A stretch of 64,000 nucleotides of DNA from Gammaproteobacteria bacterium. Its GTDB lineage: Bacteria > Pseudomonadota > Gammaproteobacteria > VBWC01. The notes under the pieces were generated by a model, which saw nothing but the letters and a program-made list of their open reading frames with translations, ran no database searches and was not told where the DNA came from. The DNA lies in the NCBI GenBank assembly GCA_006218035.1, contig VBWC01000004.1:35537-99536 (forward strand), written 5' to 3'. Below are positions 16,323 to 25,444 of this stretch, piece after piece; within the stretch, counting starts at the first letter, position 1, and each line of letters begins with the position of its first letter. The position numbers and the translations under genes are program-made.

Positions 16323-16364
16323 AATTGGTTAATCAAGTCAAGGTTTCCCTTGAGGTGACCAATT
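16323..16364 (-). promoter_or_regulatory. Nested hairpin in the porin mRNA leader
   Basis: Outer arms AATTGGT (16323-16329) and ACCAATT (16358-16364) enclose inner arms TCAAGG (16338-16343) and CCTTGA (16348-16353). The RNA would form a two-tier stem just before the porin ribosome site, placed to influence stability or small-RNA access. Confidence 0.45.
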
Positions 16365-16498
16365 TAGCAACTTTGTTCCGAAATGCAACAGATATTTATC
16401 GGAAAAGCGACAGATGTGGCGAACCGTTGCATATACACAACAAGAGAATGCTATGGGGTATGAAGCGGGCACAAACAAAAGATGGCAGGAAAACGAGA

Positions 16499-16572
16499 TG
16501 GCTGGGGGACTAGGATTCGAACCTAGGTAAACGGAGTCAGAGTCCGTTGTCCTACCACTAGACGATCCCCCA
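16499..16572 (-). tRNA. tRNA-Gln (anticodon CUG)
   Basis: A complete cloverleaf on the minus strand: acceptor arms UGGGGGA (5') and UCCCCCA (3'), discriminator G, encoded CCA at 16499-16501, a T-arm containing GGTTCGAATCC, and anticodon stem ACGGA/UCCGU around loop CUCUGAC, which places CUG as anticodon. CUG reads CAG, glutamine. The anticodon arm closely resembles E. coli glnV. Confidence 0.95.
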
Positions 16573-16644
16573 GTAGGAGCGCTGCTGAAGCACTACGATA
16601 CAAGCAATAGTGCACCGGGGAAAGTGCGACAGTCCGACGATATG

Positions 16645-16682
16645 AAAAACTCTCCGGGCCGAACCAGATCCGGCCCGGAGAG
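16645..16682 (-). terminator. Intrinsic terminator of rplM-rpsI
   Basis: A perfect 12-bp GC-rich stem (16650-16661 with 16671-16682) and a 9-nt loop, followed on the minus strand by TTTTT. It begins six bases after the rpsI stop codon. Confidence 0.95.
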
Positions 16683-16687
16683 ATAAC

Positions 16688-17083
16688 CTAGCGCTTCGAG
16701 TACTGCGGACGTTTACGGGCCTTGCGCAGACCGACCTTCTTGCGCTCGACTTCCCGTGCATCGCGCGTCACAAAACCCATCTTGCGTAGCGGCGGCCGTA
16801 ACGCCTCGTCGTATTCGATCAGCGCACGGCATATCCCGTGGCGTATGGCTCCAGCCTGTCCGCTTCCGCCGCCACCTTTCACCGTGACCTGGATATCAAA
16901 ATTACTTTCCATGTTAACGGTCTGCAACGGCTGCCGGACGATCATGCGCGCCGTCTCGCGGCCAAAATAGCTGTCCAGCGGCCGCTTGTTGACGGTGATC
17001 TGGCCCTTGCCAGGACGCAGAAAAACCCGCGCGGTGGACGTTTTGCGTCGGCCTGTACTGTAATGGTGCTGCTGCTGTGCCAT
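16688..17083 (-). CDS. rpsI: 30S ribosomal protein S9
   Basis: 131 residues, full length against E. coli S9, with the family motifs [21 protein letters not shown] and [17 protein letters not shown] and the basic C-terminus ending in SKR that reaches the ribosomal P site. I chose the ATG at 17083 (MAQQQHH) because AGG lies 7 nt upstream; the ATG two codons earlier directly abuts it. It follows rplM in the usual two-gene operon and ends at a strong terminator. Confidence 0.98.
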   Translation of the reverse strand: MAQQQHHYSTGRRKTSTARVFLRPGKGQITVNKRPLDSYFGRETARMIVRQPLQTVNMESNFDIQVTVKGGGGSGQAGAIRHGICRALIEYDEALRPPLRKMGFVTRDAREVERKKVGLRKARKRPQYSKR

Positions 17084-17110
17084 CGGCATACCTATAATCC
17101 CAATCCCAGT

Positions 17111-17539
17111 TTATATATCAAGCGGCTGCGGTTGTTGCGCAGTGTGTTTGTGCTCGGGCCCCGCGTAGACCTTCAGCTTGCCGAACATCGCGCGCCCCAG
17201 CGGGTTTTTTGGCAGCATACCCTTCACCGCCTTTTCAATAATGCGCTCCGGCGCTTTTTCACGCAATTTCTCAAACGTGATTGTCTTCAGATTACCAACA
17301 TACCCGGTGTGGCGGTGATACAGCTTGTCGGCCGCTTTATTCCCGGTCACCCGGACCTTGTCCGCGTTGACAACAATGATGTAATCACCGGTATCCACAT
17401 GCGGCGTATACACGGCCTTGTGTTTACCGCGCAGACGCCTCGCGATCTCGGTGGCGAGACGCCCCAGGGTCTTGCCAGCCGCGTCCACGACGTACCACTC
17501 CCGTTGCACCGTTTCCGGCTTTGCGCTGAAAGTTTTCAT
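17111..17539 (-). CDS. rplM: 50S ribosomal protein L13
   Basis: 142 residues, the standard L13 length, with motifs [29 protein letters not shown] and [14 protein letters not shown]. It is an early-assembling protein of the large subunit, transcribed with rpsI. Its leader contains a 14-bp palindrome at 17557-17570. Confidence 0.98.
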   Translation of the reverse strand: MKTFSAKPETVQREWYVVDAAGKTLGRLATEIARRLRGKHKAVYTPHVDTGDYIIVVNADKVRVTGNKAADKLYHRHTGYVGNLKTITFEKLREKAPERIIEKAVKGMLPKNPLGRAMFGKLKVYAGPEHKHTAQQPQPLDI

Positions 17540-17556
17540 TTACGGAAACAACTCCA

Positions 17557-17570
17557 TCGAAGATCTTCGA
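17557..17570 (-). promoter_or_regulatory. Palindrome in the rplM leader
   Basis: A perfect 14-bp inverted repeat (TCGAAGA and its complement) lies 18-31 nt upstream of the rplM ATG, within the probable 5' untranslated region. Autogenous control at the rplM leader is known in enteric bacteria; whether this element takes part is a guess. Confidence 0.35.
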
Positions 17571-17686
17571 AAGGGCGGAAATGGTACAAGAACCTGCCCC
17601 AAAGTACAAGCAAGAGTTCGCCGGGCGCGGGCCTGGCGTCCGGCCCGCGTCGCTCCCCCGGCGTGCTCCACTATGGTCCGACGCGA

Positions 17687-18733
17687 CTAGCGCTCCACCG
17701 GGACAACGACCCCATTGGGTGTACTCGGCAACAACGGGAACATCTGCAGCGGAAGCTCGCCCGTCAGACTGTTGAGAAACGCCACGATAGCGTCTACCTG
17801 CCCGCCGTTAAGGTCAATATTCACCTGCGTCTTTGCCATCACCCGAACAGCCTCATCCAGGGTCGCAACCGACCCGTTATGAAAATATGGCGCCGTCAAC
17901 GCGATGTTCCGCCAGGTGGGCACGCGCCACATGTTCTTGTCCTCGTCCTGTTTGGTGACCTCGTAGCGGCCCAGATCCTGGGTGAGCCGGTACTGGCTAT
18001 CATAGGTTGAGCCCGGGAAAACCGGGAATTTTTGGAAAAAACTCATACCCATCGGCATGGATGCGGGTCCGGCGAAATTCGGACCATTATGGCAACCCGT
18101 GCAGCCAACATCCTGGACCAGTTGCATGCCCAGCTTTGCTTTCTCGGATAAGCCGCCCTCTTCGCCACGCAAATACCGGTCAAACGGGCTGTTCGGGGTC
18201 ACCAGGGTGCGCTCGTAGGCAGCGATGGCCTTGGCGACGTTGTCAAAGGTCAGGGGAGTATTTCCGCCGAACACCGCAACGAACTGGTCGCGATAACCCG
18301 GAATCCGGTTCAGCCGGTCCAGCACGGCCTGCGCGTTCGGCATACCCATCTCGATCGGGTTAAGGATCGGGCCCTTGGCCTGATCTTCCAGTGTCGCGGC
18401 GCGGCCGTCCCAGAACTGCGCGGTCAAAAACGCGGCGTTCCACACCGTTGGCGCCGAACGGCCGCCTTTCAGGCCGCTGACACCGACGGAAACCGAGCGA
18501 TTGTCGGTGCCGCTCGCCATCACGTTATGGCAGGAGTTGCACGACACCGTGCCATCGATCGACAGCCGAGGATCAAAAAACAGCTGTTTGCCCAACTCCA
18601 CCTTGGCGGCACTCATCGGATTATCGGATGGAATCGGCGGCAGCGCCGGCAACGCTTCCATCGCGCTGGCCAGCGCCGGCAACCACGCCATTGCGCCAAT
18701 AGCGATAATCGCGGTTCGCTTCATAGCGTTCAT
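17687..18733 (-). CDS. Diheme cytochrome c peroxidase
   Basis: A 348-residue exported enzyme (signal about 1-24) of the bacterial CcpA/MauG family. CxxCH motifs at 65-69 (low-potential peroxidatic heme) and 211-215 (electron-entry heme) and the stretch KVELGKQLFFDPRLS are typical. It reduces H2O2 to water in the periplasm using cytochrome c or cupredoxin electrons. A strong AAGGAG lies 7 nt before the ATG. It is a monocistronic unit with an operator-like palindrome upstream (18756-18767). Confidence 0.93.
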   Translation of the reverse strand: MNAMKRTAIIAIGAMAWLPALASAMEALPALPPIPSDNPMSAAKVELGKQLFFDPRLSIDGTVSCNSCHNVMASGTDNRSVSVGVSGLKGGRSAPTVWNAAFLTAQFWDGRAATLEDQAKGPILNPIEMGMPNAQAVLDRLNRIPGYRDQFVAVFGGNTPLTFDNVAKAIAAYERTLVTPNSPFDRYLRGEEGGLSEKAKLGMQLVQDVGCTGCHNGPNFAGPASMPMGMSFFQKFPVFPGSTYDSQYRLTQDLGRYEVTKQDEDKNMWRVPTWRNIALTAPYFHNGSVATLDEAVRVMAKTQVNIDLNGGQVDAIVAFLNSLTGELPLQMFPLLPSTPNGVVVPVER

Positions 18734-18755
18734 CAGAAACTCCTTTTTATTCTGG

Positions 18756-18767
18756 TGAATATATTCA
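18756..18767 (-). promoter_or_regulatory. Operator-like palindrome before the peroxidase gene
   Basis: A perfect 12-bp inverted repeat TGAATATATTCA centred about 28 bp upstream of the peroxidase ATG, overlapping an AT-rich stretch that could be the -10 region. It does not match the FNR consensus TTGAT-N4-ATCAA. Confidence 0.35.
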
Positions 18768-18838
18768 TCCCGGCGACTTTCCGGAATTCCATGCCGAGCG
18801 CCCGCGCCGGTGGCGCGGCGATAGCTATCTGCGAGGAT

Positions 18839-19147
18839 TCAGATTTTCAAGCGCTGTACAACCCGTCCGTTACAGAGGTGCTCATCGATTATCTCGTCGA
18901 GATCATCCCGGTCGACGTAGGTATACCAGACGGCCTCGGGGTAGACAACCAGCACCGGCCCTTCGCTGCAGCGATCAAGACACCCGGCAGTATTCACGCG
19001 CATGCCTCCCTTACCGGCGATATTCAGCTCCTTGGAGCGCGCCTTCGCGTAGTCGCGCATCGACTGCGCATCAAAGTTCTGGCAACAGGCGCTGCCATCG
19101 TCGCGCTGATTCACACAAAAAAACACGTGGTGGCGATAATACGACAT
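18839..19147 (-). CDS. Thioredoxin-like [2Fe-2S] ferredoxin
   Basis: 102 residues with the cysteine pattern of the thioredoxin-fold ferredoxins: C11 in FFCVNQR, C21/C22, and C56 and C60 in AGCLDRCSEGP. The motif YYRHHVFFC and the C-terminal DLDEIIDEHL match small NuoE-like ferredoxins that serve as one-electron carriers. It is transcribed away from the GlcF-like gene at 19261. A 7-bp GC hairpin (18802-18818) follows its stop without a T-run. The redox partner is not indicated. Confidence 0.88.
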   Translation of the reverse strand: MSYYRHHVFFCVNQRDDGSACCQNFDAQSMRDYAKARSKELNIAGKGGMRVNTAGCLDRCSEGPVLVVYPEAVWYTYVDRDDLDEIIDEHLCNGRVVQRLKI

Positions 19148-19260
19148 AAACCTCTATTCCGTAGAATAATTCGGCGACGCATAGGGTATCATGAACGGCC
19201 TCACGTGAACGGCGTTTGCGCCCCAGCCTGTTGTCATTACGTCCAGCCTTAGTTCCTGAT

Positions 19261-20502
19261 ATGCGAATCGACCACAAGGCCAAGCTGGTTTCAGATGCGG
19301 ACCGCTGCGTGATGTGCGGCCTGTGCTCGCCACGCTGTCCAACCTACCTGAAGACCAGAAACGAGGCGGAATCGCCACGCGGCCGCGTGGCGCTGATCAA
19401 CGCCCTCGCCAGCGGACAACTGGCGGTCACCGCACGCTTGCAGGCACACGTTGAAAGCTGCCTGCTTTGCCGCGCATGCGAAGCGATTTGCCCCTCCGGT
19501 GTCGAGGTCACAGCGCTGGTTGATCGTGCGCGCGCCGAGATGGCGACTGACCGGCATCGTTCGTTACGCCAGCGCGTGTTCGATCTCGTTTTGAACAATC
19601 CGCGATGGCTGCGCCTGTCGGGTAAGGCCTTACGCTGGGGCGAACACAGCGGCTTGCGGGCGCTCGCGAGATACTCTGGCGCGATGAAGGCGGCGGGACT
19701 GAATACCGCCGATGACCGGTTACCGGAAATCCCGGCCCAGCCGCGATTGCGTCGCTACTACCCCGCCGCTGGCGAGCCACGCGGCGATGTCGCGATGTTT
19801 CGCGGCTGCGCCACCGCCGTGTTCGATATGGCGACGCTGTTGGACGCGACCCACGTATTGAACCACCTCGGTATCAATGTGCACGTCCCGCCGGATCAGG
19901 TCTGTTGCGGCGCGTTACATCAACATAACGGCGCACCCGAGATCGCGGACTCCATGGCCCAAAAGAATGTGCGGGCGTTTGATCAACGGAATATCGACGC
20001 GATTGTGAGCGTCGCCAGCGGTTGCACCGCCATGCTCGCTGATTACGAAACCCTCTGGCACGGCGTTGCGGGCACCCCGGCTTTTGCCAGTAAGGTGACT
20101 GATATTAACCGGTTTCTAATACAAACTGCGTGGCCGGCCGGTACGGCGGTTGCACCGCTGCGAAAACGTGTCGCCGTACACCTGCCGTGCAGCCAGGCGT
20201 TCGGGCTGCGTGACACGACCTCGACCGTAGAGTTATTGAGGAAAATTCCTGACGTCGACCTTGTCGCGCTGCCCGGTAACGAGATTTGTTGCGGTGCCGC
20301 CGGCAGCCATATGTTGACGCACAGCGACATGGCCGATGCGTTGCTGGCCGACAAACTGGCCGAGCTGACTAAAATCGCACCGGATATCCTGGTGACGTCC
20401 AATATCGGTTGCGCACTGCACTTCCGCCACGGCTTGAAAAAGGCCGGCCTCGACGTTGAGGTCCTGCACCCGGTCGCACTGCTCCGCCGCCAAATGACCT
20501 GA
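19261..20502 (+). CDS. GlcF-like iron-sulfur oxidoreductase subunit
   Basis: A 413-residue protein with two N-terminal 4Fe-4S motifs (C16, C19, C22, C26 and C67, C70, C73, C77), each ending in CP, and two C-terminal cysteine-rich CCG domains (QVCCGALH and EICCGAAGSH) that bind another cluster in the GlcF/HdrB type. Glycolate oxidase GlcF works with flavoproteins GlcD and GlcE. Neither is next door, so substrate and partner are uncertain. The ATG at 19261 starts with the family-like KLVSDADRCVMCG context; earlier starts add unrelated residues. Coq7 follows after 50 bp in the same direction. Confidence 0.85.
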   Translation: MRIDHKAKLVSDADRCVMCGLCSPRCPTYLKTRNEAESPRGRVALINALASGQLAVTARLQAHVESCLLCRACEAICPSGVEVTALVDRARAEMATDRHRSLRQRVFDLVLNNPRWLRLSGKALRWGEHSGLRALARYSGAMKAAGLNTADDRLPEIPAQPRLRRYYPAAGEPRGDVAMFRGCATAVFDMATLLDATHVLNHLGINVHVPPDQVCCGALHQHNGAPEIADSMAQKNVRAFDQRNIDAIVSVASGCTAMLADYETLWHGVAGTPAFASKVTDINRFLIQTAWPAGTAVAPLRKRVAVHLPCSQAFGLRDTTSTVELLRKIPDVDLVALPGNEICCGAAGSHMLTHSDMADALLADKLAELTKIAPDILVTSNIGCALHFRHGLKKAGLDVEVLHPVALLRRQMT

Positions 20503-20552
20503 ATGCCAGCGGATCAGTCGCGGGCAGCGCCGTTTTCAGGTAACTTGGACCC

Positions 20553-21197
20553 ATGAATACCCGCCGACAGACGGTCGCCGACCATATTATTGCCAACCTG
20601 GATCAGGCAGTACGTACGGTGTTCGGCCGACCAATACCCACCGAACGGGAGAACCCCGGCGGATCGGTCGCAGAAAACCGGTTGAGCGACCGGGAACGGC
20701 TCGAGTCTGCTCGCTTGATGCGCGTCAACCACGCCGGTGAAGTGGCCGCGCAGGCCCTTTATCAGGGACAGGCGTTGACTGCAAAGCTGCCCGGGGTGCG
20801 CGACCGCATGGAACGCGCAGCGCTTGAGGAAAACGATCATTTGCTCTGGTGCGAGCAACGGCTCGACGAACTGGGCAGCCACACCAGTTATCTGAATCCG
20901 CTGTGGCACGCGGGATCGCTGCTGATCGGCGCCTGCGCCGGCCTGGCGGGTGACAAGTGGAGCCTCGGCTTCGTCGCGGAAACCGAACACCAGGTGGTCG
21001 CCCACCTGCAAGATCACCTATCGCGCCTGCCGGAGAACGACCACAAAAGCCGCGCGATCCTGAAGCAGATGGTTAAAGATGAGGGCCGCCATGCAACCGT
21101 GGCGGTGCAAGCGGGCGGCGCCAACCTGCCCGCGCCGGTGAAAACCGCGATGGCATTGACCTCCAGCATCATGACGCGCGCCGCCTACCGCGTTTAG
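20553..21197 (+). CDS. coq7: Demethoxyubiquinone hydroxylase Coq7
   Basis: 214 residues of the Coq7/CLK-1 diiron family. Carboxylate and histidine ligands lie in RVNHAGEVAAQALY, ALEENDHLLW, ETEHQVVAHL and KDEGRHATVA. The enzyme hydroxylates 2-octaprenyl-3-methyl-6-methoxy-1,4-benzoquinol, the penultimate step of ubiquinone synthesis, so the organism makes ubiquinone aerobically. It lies on the plus strand converging on speD, an association I also recall in Pseudomonas. Confidence 0.96.
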   Translation: MNTRRQTVADHIIANLDQAVRTVFGRPIPTERENPGGSVAENRLSDRERLESARLMRVNHAGEVAAQALYQGQALTAKLPGVRDRMERAALEENDHLLWCEQRLDELGSHTSYLNPLWHAGSLLIGACAGLAGDKWSLGFVAETEHQVVAHLQDHLSRLPENDHKSRAILKQMVKDEGRHATVAVQAGGANLPAPVKTAMALTSSIMTRAAYRV

Positions 21198-21201
21198 ATA
21201 G

Positions 21202-21217
21202 CCGGAGAATTCTCCGG
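21202..21217. terminator. Palindrome between convergent coq7 and speD
   Basis: A perfect 16-bp inverted repeat (CCGGAGAA and its complement) lies 4 bp after the coq7 stop and 13 bp after the speD stop on the other strand. There is no loop and no T-run, so termination efficiency is doubtful. Confidence 0.35.
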
Positions 21218-21230
21218 AGACGCGGGCGGG

Positions 21231-22052
21231 CTAACGGGTGACGTTTCTACCGTAAAATATTTCGGCCATTTCCCGCTGCAAACGATCTTCTATCACCTTC
21301 TTTTCCTGGGCGGTGAGATCCTTGGCGTCGGACCCGAACAGGTAGTTGTTCAGATCGAAGTCTTTCAGAATCATCTTGGTGTGAAAGATATTCTCCTGAT
21401 AGACATTCACATCCACCATCTGATACCGGTTTCTCGTATCGCGCGACAGAAAATTCTGGATCGAATCGATCTTGTGATCGATGTAATGCTTGCTTCCCTT
21501 GACGTCACGCGTAAAGCCGCGCACGCGATAATCCATGATCACAATATCCGATTCAAAACTGTGAATCAGGTAGTTCAACGCCTTGAGGGGCGAAACGCGG
21601 CCGCAGGTTGACACGTCTATATCGGCGCGGAACGTGCTGATATCGGTATCGGGATGACTTTCCGGATAGGTATGTACCGTCAGGTGACTCTTATCCAGAT
21701 GCGCAACAACGGCGTCCGGTAGCGGGCCGGGCTCTTCCACATCCGAAACCCGCATCGTCGATGACTGCGTGTGCAACTGTTCCTCGGCGATCAGCATAGT
21801 CACGCTCGCGCCCTGCGGATCGTAATCCTGATGCGCGATATTCAATATCGTCGCGCCGATGATATTCGAGACATCCGTGAGGATGTTCTTCAACCGCTCG
21901 GCGTTATAGGCGGTATTAATGTACTCGATATATTCACGGCGCTGCGCTGGCGACTTCGCATAGCAGACATCGTAAATATTAAAACTGAGCGACTTCGTCA
22001 GGTTGTTAAAACCATGCAACTTCAACTTCTTCAGTGGTTTCACGATCATCAT
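21231..22052 (-). CDS. speD: S-adenosylmethionine decarboxylase proenzyme (E. coli type)
   Basis: About 273 residues, close to E. coli SpeD (264), with shared stretches [36 protein letters not shown] and [15 protein letters not shown]. Autocleavage before Ser122 in DKSHLT creates the pyruvoyl cofactor. The product, decarboxylated AdoMet, supplies aminopropyl groups for spermidine. The start is uncertain: two adjacent ATGs at 22052 and 22049, or an ATG/TTG pair near 22067-22070; none has a strong ribosome site. Confidence 0.96.
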   Translation of the reverse strand: MMIVKPLKKLKLHGFNNLTKSLSFNIYDVCYAKSPAQRREYIEYINTAYNAERLKNILTDVSNIIGATILNIAHQDYDPQGASVTMLIAEEQLHTQSSTMRVSDVEEPGPLPDAVVAHLDKSHLTVHTYPESHPDTDISTFRADIDVSTCGRVSPLKALNYLIHSFESDIVIMDYRVRGFTRDVKGSKHYIDHKIDSIQNFLSRDTRNRYQMVDVNVYQENIFHTKMILKDFDLNNYLFGSDAKDLTAQEKKVIEDRLQREMAEIFYGRNVTR

Positions 22053-22188
22053 CAGCAGCGGCCCCATCAAAAAACGAAAACCCGTGCGGTCACCTTCCGC
22101 CTCCCGGCAGACCGCGTATTATTTCGCAAGCGTATCCGCTTCGCAAACCATTCAATGACAAACGCCGCCGGAACGGTGGCTTTTCGGC

Positions 22189-22584
22189 CTATTTCCCGGC
22201 GATGGGCGGGTGGTGGATGAACTGCACCGAAATACCCGAAGGATCCTGGCAATAAAAGCTGCGGGCGCCATCGCGATGCGTGCGCGGCGCCGTCTTCATG
22301 ACGGCGCCATTGCCCTTGAGGTGGTCGTACCAGAGATCCACGTCGGTGGTGTGATTGAGCAGGAAGCCAATATGATCAAGGCGCTGGGGGCCATCGGGCG
22401 CGTGGCGGCTGCGGTGCAGCGCAAGATTATCGTTGCCGCTGGTCAGATACACATTGTCAGTATCCGGTCGCCACTCGACGGACATGCCGACCAGATCGAC
22501 GTAAAACCGCTCGCTGGCCTCCAGATCAGCGACGAACAGCGCCACATGGCGCATACCGGCGGTCGGTGGCGGTCGTTGTGCCAT
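22189..22584 (-). CDS. VOC (glyoxalase/bleomycin-resistance) family protein
   Basis: 131 residues with the VOC fold pattern: GMRHVALFVADLEASERFYVD, the central RLDHIGFLL with a putative metal His, and the C-terminal FYCQDPSGISVQFIHHP. These positions fit metal ligands (His14, His near 70, Glu/Gln near 120). Substrate cannot be assigned; members include glyoxalases, dioxygenases and binding proteins. It lies 3 bp after the OsmC gene, so both are probably co-transcribed. Confidence 0.85.
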   Translation of the reverse strand: MAQRPPPTAGMRHVALFVADLEASERFYVDLVGMSVEWRPDTDNVYLTSGNDNLALHRSRHAPDGPQRLDHIGFLLNHTTDVDLWYDHLKGNGAVMKTAPRTHRDGARSFYCQDPSGISVQFIHHPPIAGK

Positions 22585-22587
22585 CGG

Positions 22588-23025
22588 TTACGGCCCGTTT
22601 CCCTGGCTGCCCGCCTCGACGATCTCGTAGCTGTGCGAGATGTCGACGACCTTGCCCAGCATGATCGATGCCGAACAATACTTGGTCGCGGTCAACTCGA
22701 CCGCCCGGCGTACTGCTTCCTCCTTGATCCCGCGGCCCGTCACGACGTAACGAACATGAATCCTGGTAAATACCTTCGGCGTTGTGCTGGCGCGCTCACC
22801 GTCCAGCTCCACCACGCAATCCATGACATCGTGTCTGCCTTTGCGCAGGATATGCACCACGTCGTACGCGGTGCAGGCGCCCATACCCATCAGCAACAAT
22901 TCCATCGGTCTGGCGCCCAGGTTCCGTCCCCCGCCCTCCTTCGGACCGTCGATGACAATCGCGTGTCCGCTCTCCGATTCTCCGACGAACATCGCATCCT
23001 GAACCCATTTAATATTGATTTTCAT
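22588..23025 (-). CDS. OsmC-family protein (YhfA-like)
   Basis: 145 residues of the OsmC/Ohr superfamily with the GPKEGGGRNLGARPMELLLMG region, described by its GG.N.G..PMELLL core, a catalytic-type cysteine in GMGACTAYDV and a second in ATKYCSAS. Members reduce organic peroxides using paired cysteines. The length and sequence fit the YhfA branch. The ATG at 23025 (MKINIKW) is preferred; the frame extends upstream without homology. It is divergent from the vfr-like gene, as I recall for Pseudomonas PA0652/PA0653. Confidence 0.88.
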   Translation of the reverse strand: MKINIKWVQDAMFVGESESGHAIVIDGPKEGGGRNLGARPMELLLMGMGACTAYDVVHILRKGRHDVMDCVVELDGERASTTPKVFTRIHVRYVVTGRGIKEEAVRRAVELTATKYCSASIMLGKVVDISHSYEIVEAGSQGNGP

Positions 23026-23155
23026 GAACTGCCTCACAAAAAAAGCTAAACAGACACCTGTTCGCGGCCGACAATATAGACACAAAATTTATGCTGGCTT
23101 GCCTGTCAGGAATCAGCATCCGAGAATGGCGGTATTATAGGTTCAGCCTACGTTT

Positions 23156-23791
23156 ATGGCACGCTTACAAAATAGTCTGGCCGATAACCCGACGATCGAA
23201 CGGTTTCTCGCGCACTGCCATCGCCGGCGTTATCCCGCCAAGAGCGTGATTATCTACGCCGGTGACAAGCCGGACGTACTGTATTTTGTCATCCAGGGTT
23301 CGGTCAGTGTGCTCATCGAGGACGACGGCAACGAAATTGTCCTCGCCTATCTGAACGCCGGCGACTTTTTCGGCGAAATGGGCCTGTTCGACGAGGATCA
23401 GCAGCGCACCGCCTGGGTCCGGGCCAAGTCGCAGTGTGAAATCGCCGAAATCAGTTATGCGAAATTCCGTCACCTCGCCCAGGAAGACCCGGAAATCCTC
23501 TTCATGCTGGCTTCGCAGATGGCCTGCCGCCTGCGCCGCACCAGCAGCAACGTCGGGCGCCTGGCATTCATGGACGTCAGCGGCCGCATCGCCGGCACGC
23601 TGTTGGATCTGTGCAAGGAACCGGACGCCGTCACCCATCCGGACGGCATGCAGATACGCATCACGCGCCAGGAGCTTGGCCGTATCGTCGGGTGCTCACG
23701 CGAGATGGCCGGACGCGTTCTGAAAAGCCTCGAGTCACAAGGCCTGATCTCGGCCAAGGGTAAAACGGTCGTCGTCTTCGGCACTCGTTAA
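23156..23791 (+). CDS. vfr: Crp/Vfr-family transcription regulator
   Basis: 211 residues with an N-terminal cyclic-nucleotide domain (about 20-130, with [20 protein letters not shown] matching the cAMP-binding PBC motif) and a C-terminal helix-turn-helix (about 165-205, [24 protein letters not shown]). The recognition helix [14 protein letters not shown] is nearly that of E. coli CRP. It should be a cAMP-responsive global regulator. The neighbourhood trpC, osmC, speD, coq7 supports the Vfr name. A TATTAT sequence lies about 20 bp upstream of the ATG. Confidence 0.93.
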   Translation: MARLQNSLADNPTIERFLAHCHRRRYPAKSVIIYAGDKPDVLYFVIQGSVSVLIEDDGNEIVLAYLNAGDFFGEMGLFDEDQQRTAWVRAKSQCEIAEISYAKFRHLAQEDPEILFMLASQMACRLRRTSSNVGRLAFMDVSGRIAGTLLDLCKEPDAVTHPDGMQIRITRQELGRIVGCSREMAGRVLKSLESQGLISAKGKTVVVFGTR

Positions 23792-23840
23792 CGCACGACG
23801 GGCAGCGGACTACCCGCCGACACGGCCGGGGTTATCGACA

Positions 23841-24503
23841 TCAGAAGCGGTAGGCGAAACCCAGCGCTATCACCGGATACAATTCAAAAGCATCGAGCGC
23901 CTTGTTAAGATTCTTTTGCTCTTGCGCGAGTTCCGACTGGAACGTCGGGTCCGTAGCCAGCGTACCGTCTGCCGTCAGCTTTGACTCGGTGCTTCCCTGG
24001 AACAGCACACCAATATCCAATACAAACGTAAACCGGTCATCCTTGCTGACTGCATTACCCCAACCGATACCGACGTATGGCGTCAGATCGTCAAATGCCA
24101 CGGTCCCGCGCAACGTTCCCACCTCGCTCGGCGTATAGGTTGTACTACCGATCGTATAGGAGGTGTTCGTCGGTTTGGCGAGCAAAGACAATTCGTTGTT
24201 GTTAAACGCAGCGCCGGCACTCAGGCGCATGCCACCCGAAAATGGATGCCAGTCGAACACCATCATGATGGAGCCGAGGTTCAGATCGATATTATAGTCA
24301 ACCCCGTCCTCGGCACCGTTGCGCGCCAAATTCAGCACGTTCAGCCCCACGCGTCCGTTGACGTTATGCATCAAATCCTTGGTTAGCTCAATACCGGCAC
24401 CAAGCGTACCAAGTTTGGCGCCCACGCCAACATCCGCCATCGTCATCGACGGCAGCAGCAATGCGCCCGTGACCGTCGCCAACATCGCCTGCCTGATCAT
24501 CAT
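23841..24503 (-). CDS. Small outer-membrane beta-barrel protein
   Basis: A 220-residue exported protein (signal to ADV, about residue 23). It has barrel strands (VGVGAKLGTLGAGIELTKDL, RLSAGAAFNNNEL, LTPYVGIGWGN) and a C-terminal ALGFAYRF, a good BAM signal. A coiled segment of about 30 residues (QSELAQEQKNLNKALDAF) precedes the last strand. It resembles OmpW/OmpA-like eight-stranded barrels and hypothetical proteins carrying a GIGWGN motif. Function is unknown. The ATG at 24503 has GGGAGG 6 nt upstream. It converges with the vfr-like gene. Confidence 0.82.
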   Translation of the reverse strand: MMIRQAMLATVTGALLLPSMTMADVGVGAKLGTLGAGIELTKDLMHNVNGRVGLNVLNLARNGAEDGVDYNIDLNLGSIMMVFDWHPFSGGMRLSAGAAFNNNELSLLAKPTNTSYTIGSTTYTPSEVGTLRGTVAFDDLTPYVGIGWGNAVSKDDRFTFVLDIGVLFQGSTESKLTADGTLATDPTFQSELAQEQKNLNKALDAFELYPVIALGFAYRF

Positions 24504-24582
24504 CCTGTACCTCCCAAGAGCTAGGCGGTTATGGTTGAAGAAACCGCTACAGGAAGCCGTATCGGCCTGTGATGGGCTATAT

Positions 24583-25386
24583 TTAGGTGTGCCCGTCGAA
24601 CAACCGGTGCAGCTGCGCACCGGGATCCGAGGCGGTCATGAATGCCTCCCCTACCAGAAACGCGTTCACCCCGTGGCGCCGCATACGGGCGACATCGTCC
24701 GGCGTATGGATGCCGCTTTCCGTCACGATAATCCGGTCAGCAGGCATCGCAGCGACCAAATCGAGCGTCGTTTCCAGACGGGTCTCGAAGGTCTTTAGAT
24801 TCCGATTATTGATACCAATCAGCCGGGCATCAAGGGTGAGCGCGCGGACCAATTCCACGGCATCATGAACCTCGACCAGAACGTCCATGCCGAGACGCGC
24901 CGCTAATGCCGCGAGTTCCCGCATGTGCTCGTCGTCTAGCGCGGCGACAATTAACAAAATGCAATCCGCGCCGATCGCACGCGCTTCGTATACCTGATAC
25001 GGATCGATGATGAAATCCTTGCGCAACACCGGCAGACGACACGCGGCGCGCGCCTGCACGAGATACTCATCGGCACCCTGGAAGAAATCGCGATCGGTCA
25101 GCACCGACAGGCAAGTGGCACCCGCCTGCTCATATGCCACCGCTATCTCGACCGGGTAAAAGTCCTCGCGCAACACGCCTTTACTCGGCGAGGCCTTTTT
25201 TATCTCGGCGATGACCGCCGCATGACCATGTGCAATCACGGACTCGATTGCCTGGCGAAAACCGCGCGGCATCGGCGCCGAACGCGCCCGGCTCTCCAGC
25301 TCCGCAAGCGATACTTGCGCGCGGCAGGCGGCAACTTCCTCCGCCTTGCGCCGCAGAATGGTTTGTAAGATATCCGGCCGTTGCAT
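24583..25386 (-). CDS. trpC: Indole-3-glycerol-phosphate synthase
   Basis: 267 residues, monofunctional TrpC. Key motifs are [10 protein letters not shown] (61-70, catalytic Lys), [22 protein letters not shown] (key KDF and E), [10 protein letters not shown] and TESGI. It closes the ring of CdRP to indole-3-glycerol phosphate in tryptophan synthesis. The ATG at 25386 has AGG 5 nt upstream; a TTG five codons earlier is less likely. Last of the trpEGDC set, 58 bp after trpD. Confidence 0.98.
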   Translation of the reverse strand: MQRPDILQTILRRKAEEVAACRAQVSLAELESRARSAPMPRGFRQAIESVIAHGHAAVIAEIKKASPSKGVLREDFYPVEIAVAYEQAGATCLSVLTDRDFFQGADEYLVQARAACRLPVLRKDFIIDPYQVYEARAIGADCILLIVAALDDEHMRELAALAARLGMDVLVEVHDAVELVRALTLDARLIGINNRNLKTFETRLETTLDLVAAMPADRIIVTESGIHTPDDVARMRRHGVNAFLVGEAFMTASDPGAQLHRLFDGHT

Positions 25387-25444
25387 GGCTACCTGTACCA
25401 ATCGGTGATTGCGCTATGACGTAAAGATCAAGGCAAAAGGCCGT

